A stretch of DNA of 64,000 nucleotides from an uncultured Pelagibacteraceae bacterium (GCA_902583645.1 CACHWQ010000004.1:1-64000); one strand, 5' to 3'; positions 1-9,717 are shown, counted from the stretch's first letter. The notes: a model not told the origin generated them from the letters alone. Program-made: numbers and translations.

Positions 1-557
1 TCTAAAAATTCTGCCAATGTAAGCGCAACCACACCTCCCAATTTATAACCAGACCACCATCCCACAACTGCTACAGCTGCACCTGCTGCCATAGCTTCCT
101 TTTCCTCTTTTTCGATTTGTTCTATTCTTAATGCATCCACTGTTATGTCTTGGGTTGCTGAGGCTATCGCAATAATCAATCCAGCTCCGATAACAAGATT
201 TAAATTTTGTACAGGGTTAATAAAACTCCAAAATATAAGCCCTAATAAAATTATTATTTGCATAAGAAAAATCCAAGATTTTCTATGACCAATTTTCTTT
301 GTTAAAAAAGGTATTTGAATTCTGTCAATTAAAGGTGCCCAAAAATAATTAAAAGCATAAACTGCGAAAATTAATCCAGCCCATCCAATTGTTGTTCTTG
401 ATAAGCCATCTTCCTTCAGCCATAAACTTAGACTACTTCCAATAATTACCCATGGAAATCCACTAATCGCTCCAAGAAGTAAAATCTTTAACATTCTTAC
501 GTCAAAGTAGAATTTTATAGCATTCCAAAATGTTTTTTGTTTTTTTATTTCAATCAT
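1..557 (-). CDS. AmpG-like MFS permease, C-terminal part beyond window
   Basis: Partial inner-membrane transporter; the gene runs off the left edge, so only about 185 N-terminal residues are visible. The start is the ATG at 557, overlapping the trkH stop in an ATGA. The visible part has several hydrophobic segments and AmpG/acetyl-CoA-transporter family hallmarks: a first helix with GAISGFPW, then GLSRTTIGWAGL, FWAPLIDR after helix 2, and SATQDITVDALRIE, matching the SASQDIVFDAW region of AmpG. AmpG imports anhydro-muropeptides for cell-wall recycling, which would suit the AmgK and MurU genes near 19 kb. Substrate is not provable from a fragment, and related PAT-family permeases carry other cargo. 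Confidence 0.75.
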   Translation of the reverse strand, partial: MIEIKKQKTFWNAIKFYFDVRMLKILLLGAISGFPWVIIGSSLSLWLKEDGLSRTTIGWAGLIFAVYAFNYFWAPLIDRIQIPFLTKKIGHRKSWIFLMQIIILLGLIFWSFINPVQNLNLVIGAGLIIAIASATQDITVDALRIEQIEKEEKEAMAAGAAVAVVGWWSGYKLGGVVALTLAEFL

Positions 558-1999
558 TTTTTCCAAAAAGAAGGTAAAAATAACACTAATATAGCAAATA
601 GCTCAAGTCTACCTAATATCATTGCAGCACTAAGTATCCATTTTGATAAATCAGGTAAGGTAGAAAAATTTCCATTTGCACCAATTACAGACCCCAATCC
701 AGGACCAACATTTGAAATTGAAGTAGCTGCTCCTGAAATTGAGGTAATAAAATCTAATCCAGTAAGAGATAAAAGTGCTGTGATTAAAAAAAAGATAAGA
801 ATATATAAATATATAAAAGCTATAATTGAAGCTAAAAACTTGTCATTAATATTATTTTTTTCGTACTTAATTACAAAAATTCCTCTTGGAAAAATAATTC
901 TTTTTAATTGATTGATTACAAATTTATATAATATCTGAACTCTAAATATCTTAACTCCACAGGTAGTGGATCCAGCACATCCGCCAATAAACATTAAAAT
1001 TAAAAAGTAAAATAGAGAAAAACTACCCCATTGATCAAATTTTCCAGTTACATACCCTGTTCCTGTTAAAATTGAGATTGAATTAAAACTAACTGATCTT
1101 AAATCTGTAAAACTAAAATTTTCAATTTTAAAAAATAAATAAATTAAAATTATAAGAATTGAAACTATTACTAGTTTGATAAAAGTAATTATCTGAGAAT
1201 CTCTAAAAAATATTTTCTTATTACCATTTAAAAATTTAATATATGCAATAAATGGCAAACTACCCAAGATTATAAAAAACATTGCAGTAATTTCTATTTT
1301 TACGTTATTAAAATATCCAATAGACTCATTGTAGTTTGAAAATCCACCAGTAGCTATGGTTGTCATAGAATGAGTTAAACTATCAAATAAGCTCATTCCA
1401 AATAATTTATAAACTGATGCACATAGTAAAGTTAAAAGAAAGTAAATTAAAACTAATTTTAAGGAAATTTCTTTAGATGAAGGTAAAATTTCATCAGAAG
1501 AGTCTGTGTTTAAAACTTTAAATAAAAGCATGCCACCAATATTCATTATTGGCATTAGAGTAATTGCCATAACTATGATTCCTATACCACCAAGCCATTG
1601 TAGTAGAGCTCTCCAGAGCAAGATACTTTTTGGGACAATTTCTAAATTTGTAATTATTGTAGAGCCCGTAGTTGTAAGTCCTGACATACTTTCAAAAAAG
1701 GAGTCTGTGAATGTTAAATTTAAATTAGAGAAATATAAAGGCAGTGCTCCGAAAATTGCAATTGTCAACCATGATAGCGTAGTTAGAAGAAAAGCCTGCT
1801 GTAAATTAATTTTTTTATCGTAATCTAGATTTGATAAAACAAACAACACTCCAAAAACCAATGTAATTGCAGAGGATGTTATAAATGAAGAGTCGATCTC
1901 ACTTACAATTAATTGTAAAAGAATTGGAATAGCCATAAATATACCTAGAATTATTTGAAGCACACCAATAATGAAAAAAACTGTTTTATAATTGGACAT
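554..1999 (-). CDS. trkH: TrkH-type potassium uptake channel subunit
   Basis: Inner-membrane K+ translocating subunit of the Trk system, 481 residues, the normal TrkH length. The four pore-loop repeats are visible with their filter glycines: TTTGS near 109-113, ATGGF near 216-220, LTGTGY near 311-316 and SNVGPGLG near 429-436. Hydrophobic helices fill the rest. The regulatory NAD-binding subunit TrkA, normally required, is not in this window. The gene is read away from lysK, with about 87 bases between the two starts, and is translationally coupled to the downstream AmpG-like permease by ATGA. The N-terminus starts directly with hydrophobic sequence, so the ATG at 1999 is plausible. Confidence 0.93.
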   Translation of the reverse strand: MSNYKTVFFIIGVLQIILGIFMAIPILLQLIVSEIDSSFITSSAITLVFGVLFVLSNLDYDKKINLQQAFLLTTLSWLTIAIFGALPLYFSNLNLTFTDSFFESMSGLTTTGSTIITNLEIVPKSILLWRALLQWLGGIGIIVMAITLMPIMNIGGMLLFKVLNTDSSDEILPSSKEISLKLVLIYFLLTLLCASVYKLFGMSLFDSLTHSMTTIATGGFSNYNESIGYFNNVKIEITAMFFIILGSLPFIAYIKFLNGNKKIFFRDSQIITFIKLVIVSILIILIYLFFKIENFSFTDLRSVSFNSISILTGTGYVTGKFDQWGSFSLFYFLILMFIGGCAGSTTCGVKIFRVQILYKFVINQLKRIIFPRGIFVIKYEKNNINDKFLASIIAFIYLYILIFFLITALLSLTGLDFITSISGAATSISNVGPGLGSVIGANGNFSTLPDLSKWILSAAMILGRLELFAILVLFLPSFWKK

Positions 2000-2086
2000 T
2001 TTGTTTGAACATTATTTTATGGTAAATAAATTTCAACACTATAAGAATTAACAAAAACAACCAAATATATGAATTTTTGAAAACTA

Positions 2087-3655
2087 GTGATCGATAAAGC
2101 TAATATAGATAAGACAAACTCTTGGCCTTTTGTTGAAGCCAAGAAAATACTTAAAGAAAGAAACAAATCAATAAAAAGCAAAGGTAAAATTACTCTTCAA
2201 ACAGGATATGGTCCTAGCGGACTTCCTCATATAGGAACCTTTGGAGAGGTTGCTAGAACCAGCATGATTGTCAATGCATTAAACCAGATTACAGACATAC
2301 CTAAAGAAATAATTACTTTTTCCGATGATATGGATGGATTAAGAAAAATTCCAGATAATGTTCCTAATCAAAAAAGATTAGAGGAGAATTTGCACAAACC
2401 ACTTACTTCCGTCCCAGATCCTTTTGAAAAATTTGACAGCTTTGGTGAACATAACAATGAAATGCTTAAAAAATTTTTAGATAATTTTAGTTTTAAATAT
2501 ACTTTTAAAAGTTCAACAAAACTCTATAAAGCTGGTTTTTTTAACGAAACACTAAATCATATATTAAAAAATTATAATGGAATAATGAATATAATAATCC
2601 CAACCCTTGGTAAGGAAAGACAAAAAACTTACTCACCATTTCTTCCAATTTGTCCTAATACAAATAAGGTTTTGGAAATACCAGTTTTAGAGATAGATGA
2701 AAAAAAATCAAAAATTATTTTTGATAATAGTGGTCAAAAACTTGAAGCAAGTATTTTAGATGGAAATTGCAAGCTGCAATGGAAAGTTGACTGGGCAATG
2801 AGATGGTATGCATTAGATATTGATTTTGAGATGTATGGAAAAGATCTTATCGAAAGTGCAATACTATCAACAAAAATTATTAAACTGCTAGGAAAACAAA
2901 ATCCGAGTGGATTTGCCTATGAACTGTTCTTAGACGAAAAGGGAGAAAAAATTTCAAAATCAAAAGGTAATGGAATAACGATTGATCAATGGCTAGAATA
3001 TGCTTCTCCAGAAAGTTTATCTTTGTTTATGTATCAAAATCCAAAGAGAGCAAAAAAACTTTATAAAGAAATAATACCAAAATCTGTTGATGAATACTTA
3101 GATTTTATTGAAAAAGGTAAATCTCAGGATGATCTTCAGCTCCTCATGAATCCAGCTTGGCATGTTCATAGTTCAAATATGCCTAAGGAAAATTATATAA
3201 TGAGCTTTTCTATGCTTTTAAATTTAGTTGAAACTAGCAATGCTGATAATAAAGATTTGTTATGGAAGTTTGTTAAAAAATATAAAACAGATATTTCAGA
3301 AAACAAACAACCTATATTTGATAGTTTAGTAGGATATGCAATCAAATATTTTAATGACGTAATAAAAAAGACAAAAAAATACAAAAAACCAAATAATGAT
3401 GAAAAAAATGCTTTGGAAGCTTTAATAAATGCTCTTGATGATTGTAATGATGAAATGAAACCAGAAGATATTCAAACAAAAATTTATTCTGTTGGAAAAG
3501 AAAATGGTTATGAGAAAAATTTGCGAGATTGGTTTAAGTTAATTTATGAAGTTGTTTTTGGTGTTGAAAATGGTCCAAGAATTGGTTTTTTTATTAGTTT
3601 TTTTGGTGTTAAAGAAACTAAAATTTTAATAAAAGAAAAGTTAAACAATGTTTGA
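2087..3655 (+). CDS. lysK: Lysyl-tRNA synthetase, class I
   Basis: Charges tRNA-Lys in the cytoplasm. At 522 residues it is a class I enzyme, not the class II LysS of most bacteria. The Rossmann-fold signatures are the HIGH-type motif HIGT at 48-51 (in GPSGLPHIGT) and the KMSKS-type motif KISKS at 288-292. The start is a GTG at 2087: an upstream ATG at 2069 hits a stop at once and the next internal ATG lies after the HIGH motif. Class I LysRS is characteristic of archaea, spirochaetes and many alphaproteobacteria. Its 3' end overlaps pyrD by eight bases, so the two are probably cotranscribed. Confidence 0.95.
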   Translation: MIDKANIDKTNSWPFVEAKKILKERNKSIKSKGKITLQTGYGPSGLPHIGTFGEVARTSMIVNALNQITDIPKEIITFSDDMDGLRKIPDNVPNQKRLEENLHKPLTSVPDPFEKFDSFGEHNNEMLKKFLDNFSFKYTFKSSTKLYKAGFFNETLNHILKNYNGIMNIIIPTLGKERQKTYSPFLPICPNTNKVLEIPVLEIDEKKSKIIFDNSGQKLEASILDGNCKLQWKVDWAMRWYALDIDFEMYGKDLIESAILSTKIIKLLGKQNPSGFAYELFLDEKGEKISKSKGNGITIDQWLEYASPESLSLFMYQNPKRAKKLYKEIIPKSVDEYLDFIEKGKSQDDLQLLMNPAWHVHSSNMPKENYIMSFSMLLNLVETSNADNKDLLWKFVKKYKTDISENKQPIFDSLVGYAIKYFNDVIKKTKKYKKPNNDEKNALEALINALDDCNDEMKPEDIQTKIYSVGKENGYEKNLRDWFKLIYEVVFGVENGPRIGFFISFFGVKETKILIKEKLNNV

Positions 3656-4688
3656 AAAAATTAGAGGTCTAATATTTAAATTAGATCCAGAAACAGCGCA
3701 TAATTTAGCAATTAAAACATTAAAGTTTAATTTTATCCCAAATAAAAAAGTTCAACAAAATAATCTTTTAGAAACTAAGATCTTTGGTAAAAAAATACCA
3801 AACCCTATTGGCATTGCAGCTGGCTTTGATAAAGATGCTGAAGTATATAATTCCTTATTTAAATTAGGATTTGGCTATGTCGAGGTTGGCACTATTACGC
3901 CACTCAAGCAGTATGGTAATCCTAAACCTAGAGTTTTCAGACTTGAGGAGGACGAAGCATTAATAAATAGATTGGGATTTAATAATTCAGGCTCAGATAA
4001 AGTAAGATCTAGAATATTATCCAGTCCACCTACTGGTCTTTTAGGAATAAATATAGGACCCAATAAAGATACAAAAGATAGAGTAAAAGATTTTTTAGTT
4101 GGTTTAAGAAAATTCCATGACATTGGAGACTATTTAACAATAAATATTTCATCACCAAATACTGAAAATTTAAGAAATTTTCATAACGACGAGGAGATGG
4201 GTGAACTGCTTGAAGAAATACAAACTGAAAAAGATAAACTGAAAACAAATATTCCTATTGCAATAAAAATTTCTCCTGATTTGGAGTTTAAAAGCATTGA
4301 TAAAATATGTGAAATTTTAATTAAAAATAAAATTTCTACAGTAATTATTTCAAATTCTACTGATAGAACTAGAGAAAATTTAAAAAATATTAACAAATTA
4401 GAAAAAGGGGGATTGTCAGGAAAACCTCTAGAAAATAAGTCAAATTTTTTAATAAATGAATTTTATAAAAGTTTTAAATCAGATATTACAATAATAGGTG
4501 TTGGTGGTATTGATAGTGGCAGATCAGTTTATGAAAAAATAATTAATGGAGCAAAGCTTGTTCAACTTTACACAGGAATGGTTTTTAAAGGTCCTAATAT
4601 TGTATTTAAAATAAATAATGAATTGATAGAAATTATAAAAAAAACTGGCGTAAATAATATTTCAGAACTAAGAGGTTCTAAAAAATAA
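3648..4688 (+). CDS. pyrD: Dihydroorotate dehydrogenase (quinone), class 2
   Basis: Oxidises dihydroorotate to orotate in pyrimidine synthesis, passing electrons to membrane quinone through FMN. The 346-residue length and N-terminal amphipathic segment (about 1-40) are those of membrane-associated class 2 enzymes. Visible landmarks are [11 protein letters not shown] (55-65), the NRLGFNNSG segment near 107-115, and NISSPNT (166-172), where class 2 enzymes have a serine base instead of the class 1 cysteine. FMN phosphate-binding elements GVGGIDSG and LVQLYTGMV lie near the C-terminus. The ATG overlaps the lysK stop by eight bases, indicating coupled translation. Confidence 0.96.
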   Translation: MFEKIRGLIFKLDPETAHNLAIKTLKFNFIPNKKVQQNNLLETKIFGKKIPNPIGIAAGFDKDAEVYNSLFKLGFGYVEVGTITPLKQYGNPKPRVFRLEEDEALINRLGFNNSGSDKVRSRILSSPPTGLLGINIGPNKDTKDRVKDFLVGLRKFHDIGDYLTINISSPNTENLRNFHNDEEMGELLEEIQTEKDKLKTNIPIAIKISPDLEFKSIDKICEILIKNKISTVIISNSTDRTRENLKNINKLEKGGLSGKPLENKSNFLINEFYKSFKSDITIIGVGGIDSGRSVYEKIINGAKLVQLYTGMVFKGPNIVFKINNELIEIIKKTGVNNISELRGSKK

Positions 4689-4690
4689 CC

Positions 4691-4719
4691 TTGACGTAGT
4701 AATTTTCTACGAATATACA
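4691..4719 (+). promoter_or_regulatory. Sigma-70-type promoter for rpmB
   Basis: TTGACG at 4691-4696 and TATACA at 4714-4719 are separated by exactly 17 bases. They lie in the 43-base gap between pyrD and rpmB. Transcription would start about 6-8 bases downstream, leaving a leader of only a few bases before the ATG at 4732. This is the cleanest promoter match in the window. Confidence 0.65.
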
Positions 4720-4731
4720 TTCTTAAAATTT

Positions 4732-5013
4732 ATGTCAAAAAAATGTGAACTAACTGGAAAAATACCTTTAAAAGGTCATAAGGTAAGTCATGCGAATAAT
4801 AAAACTAAAAGAAGATTTTTACCAAATTTAAAGAAAGTAAGATTTAAGAGTGAAACATTAAATAAAAGTTTAAAATTGACTGTTTCTAACTCTGGTATCC
4901 GTTCTGTTGATAAAAAAGGAAGTTTTGACCAATTTATAAAATCAGCAAAAAGCAAAAACTTATCTTTTAGATTAAAAAAAATTAAGAAAACTCTATTAAA
5001 TAAATCAGTTTAA
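4732..5013 (+). CDS. rpmB: 50S ribosomal protein L28
   Basis: Small basic ribosomal protein, 93 residues, within the 75-100 range of alphaproteobacterial L28. It starts [32 protein letters not shown], carrying the conserved C-x-TGK...G..VSHA.NKTKR.F.PNL pattern of the family. It has its own strong promoter signature just upstream. The stop codon shares one base with the next ATG (TAATG), coupling it to the queuosine-precursor transporter. Confidence 0.96.
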   Translation: MSKKCELTGKIPLKGHKVSHANNKTKRRFLPNLKKVRFKSETLNKSLKLTVSNSGIRSVDKKGSFDQFIKSAKSKNLSFRLKKIKKTLLNKSV

Positions 5014-5561
5014 TGAACAAAGTATTTATTTCCCTAGCGTTTTTGATGGGTTTAGTTGTTTTATCTTCTAATTATCTTGTTCAGTTTCCAATTAAACATT
5101 ATGGATTAGAGGAAATTTTAACTTACGGTGCCTTTAGCTATCCCATAGCTTTTTTAATAACTGATCTTGCGAATAGATCATTTGGTAAAATAGTTGCAAG
5201 AAAAATAGTTTATATAGGGTTTACGATTGGAATTTTATTCACTTTAATATTTTCTACAAATTTTGCTGACCTAATTTCTGTAAGAATTGCCATTGGTTCA
5301 GGCACTGCCTTCATAATTGCGCAGTTACTAGATGTGCAAATTTTCGATCAATTAAGGCAAAAGAAGTGGTTTATTGCTCCATTAACATCTTCGTTAGTAG
5401 GTTCAACTGTTGATACATTTTTATTTTTCTCGATTTCATTTTATGGAACGGGAATACCTTGGGTAACATTATCATTAGGAGATTTGGCGGTTAAAATATT
5501 TGTAGCATTGTTAATGCTTATCCCGTTTAGATTGTTACTTGGTACACTCAAATCTGCCTAA
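5013..5561 (+). CDS. yhhQ: Queuosine precursor transporter, VUT/YhhQ family
   Basis: Integral membrane protein of 182 residues with about five to six hydrophobic segments. The VUT-family (DUF165) pattern is visible: an early GAFSYPIAFLITDLANRSFG stretch, with the typical TD-x-x-x-x-x-FG, and a later IAQLLDVQIFDQLRQ segment. The E. coli member imports the queuosine precursors preQ0/preQ1; that substrate is carried over from the family and is not shown here. It is somewhat shorter than E. coli YhhQ (about 220 residues). Cotranscription with rpmB is likely from the one-base overlap. Confidence 0.85.
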   Translation: MNKVFISLAFLMGLVVLSSNYLVQFPIKHYGLEEILTYGAFSYPIAFLITDLANRSFGKIVARKIVYIGFTIGILFTLIFSTNFADLISVRIAIGSGTAFIIAQLLDVQIFDQLRQKKWFIAPLTSSLVGSTVDTFLFFSISFYGTGIPWVTLSLGDLAVKIFVALLMLIPFRLLLGTLKSA

Positions 5562-6620
5562 TTAAAGTTTTGGTTCTTGTTGCGTCATGCAATGTATTGC
5601 ACCAAATCCCCAAATTAATCTGCTACAGTCAACTGGTATTATTTTTTTATTTTTAAAAAAATTACTAAATATTTTGATTACTTCTTTATCTTCTTTTACA
5701 TTAAAAATAGGTAATAAAACTTTTTTATTAGTAATTAAAAAATTTAAATAACTTGCGGGAACTCTTATTTTTTTAATAAATATTGGTGTAGGCATTGGAA
5801 TTTTAATTATTTTAAATTTTTTTTTTTTATTATTTCTTTTTCTAGATAATATTTTTAAATTTTGTTTTAAGTTTTTAAAATTTGTGTCTTTTTTGTTATT
5901 TTCTACTGCGGTCATTATTGTATTTTTACTTACAAATCGAGCAATATCATCAATATGCCCATGAGTATCATCCCCTGATATCCCCTTTTTCAGCCAAATA
6001 AAATTATTGATACCTAAATATCTTGAAAAGATATCCTCATAATCTTTTTTTTTGAAACCCTTATTTCTTTCTTGTACTTTACTGAGTAGGCACTCTTCAG
6101 TAAGTAGCAAAGATTTATCTCCGTTTGTATCAAATGCTCCGCCTTCCATAACTATTGATCTAATCTTTTTACCAAGTTTAATTTTTGGTTTAATTGTTTG
6201 GATTTTTGTAACTTTGCTTATATTATTATTAATTTTATTATCGTTACTAAAATTATGATATTTCGCCCATGCATTAAATTTAAAATCTAATATGACTTTC
6301 TTTTTTATTGTCCTATTAATTAAGAAAATTGGTCCTGAGTCCCGCAACCATATTCTATCAGTTTTAATTTTATGAAAACTAATATTACTTATTTTAGCTT
6401 TATAGAATTTTAATATTTTTAAAACTTGTTGTTTATCCTCATTAATTAACAAATCAACTTTCTGGTTTTCTGAAATTGCTTTAACAATTTTCGCAACTAC
6501 TTCTGGAATAAAATAAAAAAGAGCTGGCCAATCTTTTTTATTATAGGGCCATGCTATCCAAATTGATTTTTGAGGTTCCCATTCGGCAGGCATCCTAAAT
6601 CCATCAAGTTTCTCAATCAT
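5562..6620 (-). CDS. aguA: Agmatine deiminase
   Basis: Converts agmatine to N-carbamoylputrescine plus ammonia (guanidine-modifying/Porphyromonas peptidylarginine deiminase fold). The 352 residues begin with the family opening FRMPAEWEPQKSIWIAWP. WLRDSGP is at 91-97, EGGAFD at 159-164 and GDDTHGHIDD at 216-225, which supplies the catalytic His and Asp. The nucleophile is Cys344 in GAIHCMTQQEP, nine residues from the end. It is the last gene of the polyamine operon and its start overlaps the aguB stop by eight bases. No arginine decarboxylase, the usual source of agmatine, is visible in the window. Confidence 0.95.
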   Translation of the reverse strand: MIEKLDGFRMPAEWEPQKSIWIAWPYNKKDWPALFYFIPEVVAKIVKAISENQKVDLLINEDKQQVLKILKFYKAKISNISFHKIKTDRIWLRDSGPIFLINRTIKKKVILDFKFNAWAKYHNFSNDNKINNNISKVTKIQTIKPKIKLGKKIRSIVMEGGAFDTNGDKSLLLTEECLLSKVQERNKGFKKKDYEDIFSRYLGINNFIWLKKGISGDDTHGHIDDIARFVSKNTIMTAVENNKKDTNFKNLKQNLKILSRKRNNKKKKFKIIKIPMPTPIFIKKIRVPASYLNFLITNKKVLLPIFNVKEDKEVIKIFSNFFKNKKIIPVDCSRLIWGFGAIHCMTQQEPKL

Positions 6621-7494
6621 CTTCCGGATTCTTTAATATTCCTTTATAGAAATCTACTCGTCTATCTCTTAAAAACGGCCAATGCTCTCTTGCAGTATCA
6701 ATTTTATTATAATTGATCTCACGAATTAAAATACCTTCTTTTTTATTTCCCAATTTACCAATTATCTTTCCACTCGGATCAATGATCATAGAATTTCCCC
6801 AAAATTCAATTTTTTTATTTCCTTTTTTTTCAGTACCAACTCTATTAACTGCAACAACATAAGTCCCATTGGCTATAGCATGTGATTTTTGCATAGTGAT
6901 CCAAGAATCCAATTGTGCTTTTCCAAATTTTTTCTTTTCTTTGGGGTGCCATCCAATTGCAGTAGGATAAAAAATTATTTGTGCCCCTTTTAAAGCAGTA
7001 AGTCTAGCAGCTTCAGGAAACCATTGATCCCAACATATTAATGGACCTAAATTTCCATATTTAGTTTTAATAGATTTAAAACCAAGATCACCTGGGGTGA
7101 AATAAAATTTTTCATAATATCCAGGATCGTCAGGAATATGCATTTTTCTATACTTTGATAAAATTTTACCTTTTTCATTTATAACAATACTAGTGTTATG
7201 ATAAAAACCTCTAGTTTTTTTCTCAAACATAGAAATCATTAAAACAACATTCAATTCTTTTGACAAGTCACTAAAAATCTTTGAAGTTTTGCCTGGTATT
7301 TTTTCTGCAAATTTAAAATTTGAATGACTTTCTGTTTGACAGAAATAATTTGTTAAAAAAAGCTCGGGTAGACAAATTATCTTCGCACTTCTATTTGCAG
7401 CTTTTTTAATATTTTTTATTGCAATACTTAGATTAGAATTATAACTACTTAAAATCTTACTCTGTATGATACCAATAATTGTTTTTTTAGGCAT
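6613..7494 (-). CDS. aguB: N-carbamoylputrescine amidohydrolase
   Basis: Nitrilase-superfamily enzyme that hydrolyses N-carbamoylputrescine to putrescine, CO2 and ammonia, completing the agmatine route with AguA. The Glu-Lys-Cys triad is intact: Glu44 in LPELF, Lys117 in YRKMHIPD and Cys154 in LICWDQWFPEAAR. The 293-residue length is normal, and YRKMHIPDDPGYYEKFYFTPGD is the typical AguB form of the Lys motif. It sits four bases downstream of the deoxyhypusine-synthase-like gene and overlaps aguA, so all four polyamine genes look like one transcript. Confidence 0.95.
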   Translation of the reverse strand: MPKKTIIGIIQSKILSSYNSNLSIAIKNIKKAANRSAKIICLPELFLTNYFCQTESHSNFKFAEKIPGKTSKIFSDLSKELNVVLMISMFEKKTRGFYHNTSIVINEKGKILSKYRKMHIPDDPGYYEKFYFTPGDLGFKSIKTKYGNLGPLICWDQWFPEAARLTALKGAQIIFYPTAIGWHPKEKKKFGKAQLDSWITMQKSHAIANGTYVVAVNRVGTEKKGNKKIEFWGNSMIIDPSGKIIGKLGNKKEGILIREINYNKIDTAREHWPFLRDRRVDFYKGILKNPEDD

Positions 7495-7498
7495 TCAA

Positions 7499-8539
7499 TC
7501 AAAATATTTCTGAAAAGTTTTTTCTTTCTCTATTTTTCCACTCTCCAGTATGATATGCGTCACTCGCAATTAAAGGTAGCACACTTGTTGCCTCTGCAAA
7601 AACCATTTGTTCTTTTGATGTATCAACTTTACCCCATGAGCTTGCTTCTTTAAGCGTTGAACTACTACATGCTCCATCCCTAGAATCGGCAACTGTAATT
7701 TGGATTGCATATTTGTGCATATCAACATCTTTACCTAAAAGCTCAGCACATATAACTGTGTCTTGAATGAAATTTTTTGGAACTCCTCCCCCTATCATGA
7801 ATAAACCTGATCCTTTAGATCTTATTTTAATTTCCGTTAATTCTCTAAATTCTCTGATTGAGTCTATTGTAATATGCTTATTTGGGTTTCTCTCTTGATG
7901 CATTACTAATCCGAACCCTGCACTTGAATCTGTAAAAGCAGGACAAAATATTGGAACATTATTATCGTAAGCAGTTTCTATTAATGAGCCTTTTTTTTTT
8001 GAATTTATTTTTAAATATTTACCAATTTCTTTTATAAATTCTCTAGAAGTATAAGCTTTTGGTTCTAAATTATCTGCAATTTCTCCAATAGTTTTATCAC
8101 ACATTTGAAGCTCATCTTCATCGATGTAAGTATCATAAATTCTATCTATGTAATTTTTTCTCAGTTCATCGTCATTTTGAAATTGTGAGCCCTGATAATG
8201 TTTAAATCCAAGAGCCTCAAAGAAATCCATATCAATTATTGATGCTCCTGTTGCTACAATAGCATCTACCATATTGTATTTAACTAAGTCTCTGTAAATA
8301 TGCATACAGCCGGCTGCAGATGTGGAACCAGCTAATGTTAAAAAAATAGTACAATTTTTATCTTTAAGCATTTCGTTATATATTTTTGTTGCATTGGCAG
8401 TTTCTCTTGAAACAAAAGACATTTTTTCCATTGAGGATATAATTTTTCTACTATCAAACTTTGTAATATCAATATGCTCAACAGGTTTATTTAAAAAGTC
8501 TTTTTTACTATTATGACCTAGATTTTTTTTATCAGACAT
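7499..8539 (-). CDS. Deoxyhypusine synthase-like aminobutyltransferase (possible homospermidine synthase)
   Basis: 346-residue NAD-dependent protein of the deoxyhypusine synthase family. In eukaryotes and archaea this enzyme moves an aminobutyl group from spermidine to a lysine of eIF5A; bacteria lack eIF5A, so the acceptor here is presumably a small amine. Visible elements: LTLAGSTSAAGC near 71-82, VDAIVATGASIIDMDF near 92-107, IGGGVPKNF near 247-255, and ASSWGKV, in which Lys304 matches the lysine that carries the enzyme-imine intermediate. It lies between the PLP decarboxylase (one-base overlap) and aguB-aguA. Homospermidine from two putrescines is the most likely product, by inference; other aminobutyl acceptors are possible. 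Confidence 0.82.
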   Translation of the reverse strand: MSDKKNLGHNSKKDFLNKPVEHIDITKFDSRKIISSMEKMSFVSRETANATKIYNEMLKDKNCTIFLTLAGSTSAAGCMHIYRDLVKYNMVDAIVATGASIIDMDFFEALGFKHYQGSQFQNDDELRKNYIDRIYDTYIDEDELQMCDKTIGEIADNLEPKAYTSREFIKEIGKYLKINSKKKGSLIETAYDNNVPIFCPAFTDSSAGFGLVMHQERNPNKHITIDSIREFRELTEIKIRSKGSGLFMIGGGVPKNFIQDTVICAELLGKDVDMHKYAIQITVADSRDGACSSSTLKEASSWGKVDTSKEQMVFAEATSVLPLIASDAYHTGEWKNRERKNFSEIF

Positions 8540-9717
8540 TAAGCGACAAGGAATGCTTTATCTTTTTCTTTGTCGTACATACTCATTATAGGTTGATCTT
8601 GTACTTCGAAGATACTATCAGAATAGAAACCATTAAATTTAGTTCTAAAAGTCAATCCATATGCACCCAATTGACCAAGTTCAATGTAATCATTTTCTTT
8701 AATGTTGTTAGGTAAAATAAACGGTCCTTTCATATAATCCATGCTATCACATGTTGGTCCATAAAAATCAAATGATGTTAATTTTTTTGAAATCAGTCTT
8801 CCATTAGAGATCATTCTTGAAGGGTAAACAATATTCGGGACACCTGCATCAAATAAAGTTCCGTAAGTTCCATCATTTATATATAGTTTTTGTTTTTTTC
8901 TTAAATCTACTCTTACAATTGTTGAGCCACTTTCAGCCACAATAGCTCTACCAGGTTCGCAAATAATTTGAGGTTTTTTTGTTAATTTGAGTTTTTCTAA
9001 AGAAGTTTTAATTTCCTTAAAATAGTTATCTAAAGTCTGAGGGACTAAATCCGGGTAAATTGTAGGAAATCCACCACCAACATTAATATAGTCTGGTGAA
9101 ATTTTAGTTTTTTTAATTATACTTCCTATTTCTGAAATTCCTTTAGAATAAGATATTGGATGCATACATTGTGAACCAACATGAAAACTTAATCCAATTT
9201 TTTTTGCGTATTGTTTAGTTAATCTCAGGAGTCCCAAAGCCTCGCTGTGTAAAGCACCAAACTTTTTAGATAAATCTATTTCTGCATGTTCATTTGAAAC
9301 TGCAACTCTCACAAACAATTCTAGATCTTTAGCTCGATTTGTTGCTTCTATAATTTTTATTAATTCTTCCTTAGTATCTAAAGAAAAAGTTTTAACACCA
9401 TATTTAAAGTAAGCTTCATTTATGCTTTCTCTGTTTTTAACAGTATGCATAAAAGAACATTTAAGTTCTGGATTTATTTTTTTGATTTGTTCTATTTCTT
9501 TGAGCGAAGCTACGTCAAAATTCTTAATACCACTTTCAATAATAGTATTTACAACTAAAGGATGTGGATTAGTTTTCACAGCGTATAAAATTGTACCTGG
9601 AAATTTTTTTTGGAAAGTTTTTGATGCTAATTGTATCGAATTTTTTCTGATACAATATATCGGCTCAACAGGTTTGAGTTGACTTACAAGTTCGTCAACA
9701 CTTTTAAATTTTTCCAT
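8539..9717 (-). CDS. Ornithine/lysine-type decarboxylase, alanine-racemase fold (group IV)
   Basis: PLP-dependent basic amino acid decarboxylase of 392 residues, the size of eukaryote-like ornithine decarboxylases rather than the large 650-residue biosynthetic arginine decarboxylase SpeA. The PLP lysine is Lys48 in YAVKTN. Further landmarks are FHVGSQC near 178-184, GGGFPTIYP near 214-222, ICEPGRAIVA near 251-260, and the active-site CDSMD near 339-343. Ornithine to putrescine is the most probable reaction given the neighbours; lysine, or both substrates, cannot be excluded from sequence. First gene of the polyamine operon, with a promoter-like sequence about 70-100 bases upstream. Confidence 0.9.
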   Translation of the reverse strand: MEKFKSVDELVSQLKPVEPIYCIRKNSIQLASKTFQKKFPGTILYAVKTNPHPLVVNTIIESGIKNFDVASLKEIEQIKKINPELKCSFMHTVKNRESINEAYFKYGVKTFSLDTKEELIKIIEATNRAKDLELFVRVAVSNEHAEIDLSKKFGALHSEALGLLRLTKQYAKKIGLSFHVGSQCMHPISYSKGISEIGSIIKKTKISPDYINVGGGFPTIYPDLVPQTLDNYFKEIKTSLEKLKLTKKPQIICEPGRAIVAESGSTIVRVDLRKKQKLYINDGTYGTLFDAGVPNIVYPSRMISNGRLISKKLTSFDFYGPTCDSMDYMKGPFILPNNIKENDYIELGQLGAYGLTFRTKFNGFYSDSIFEVQDQPIMSMYDKEKDKAFLVA

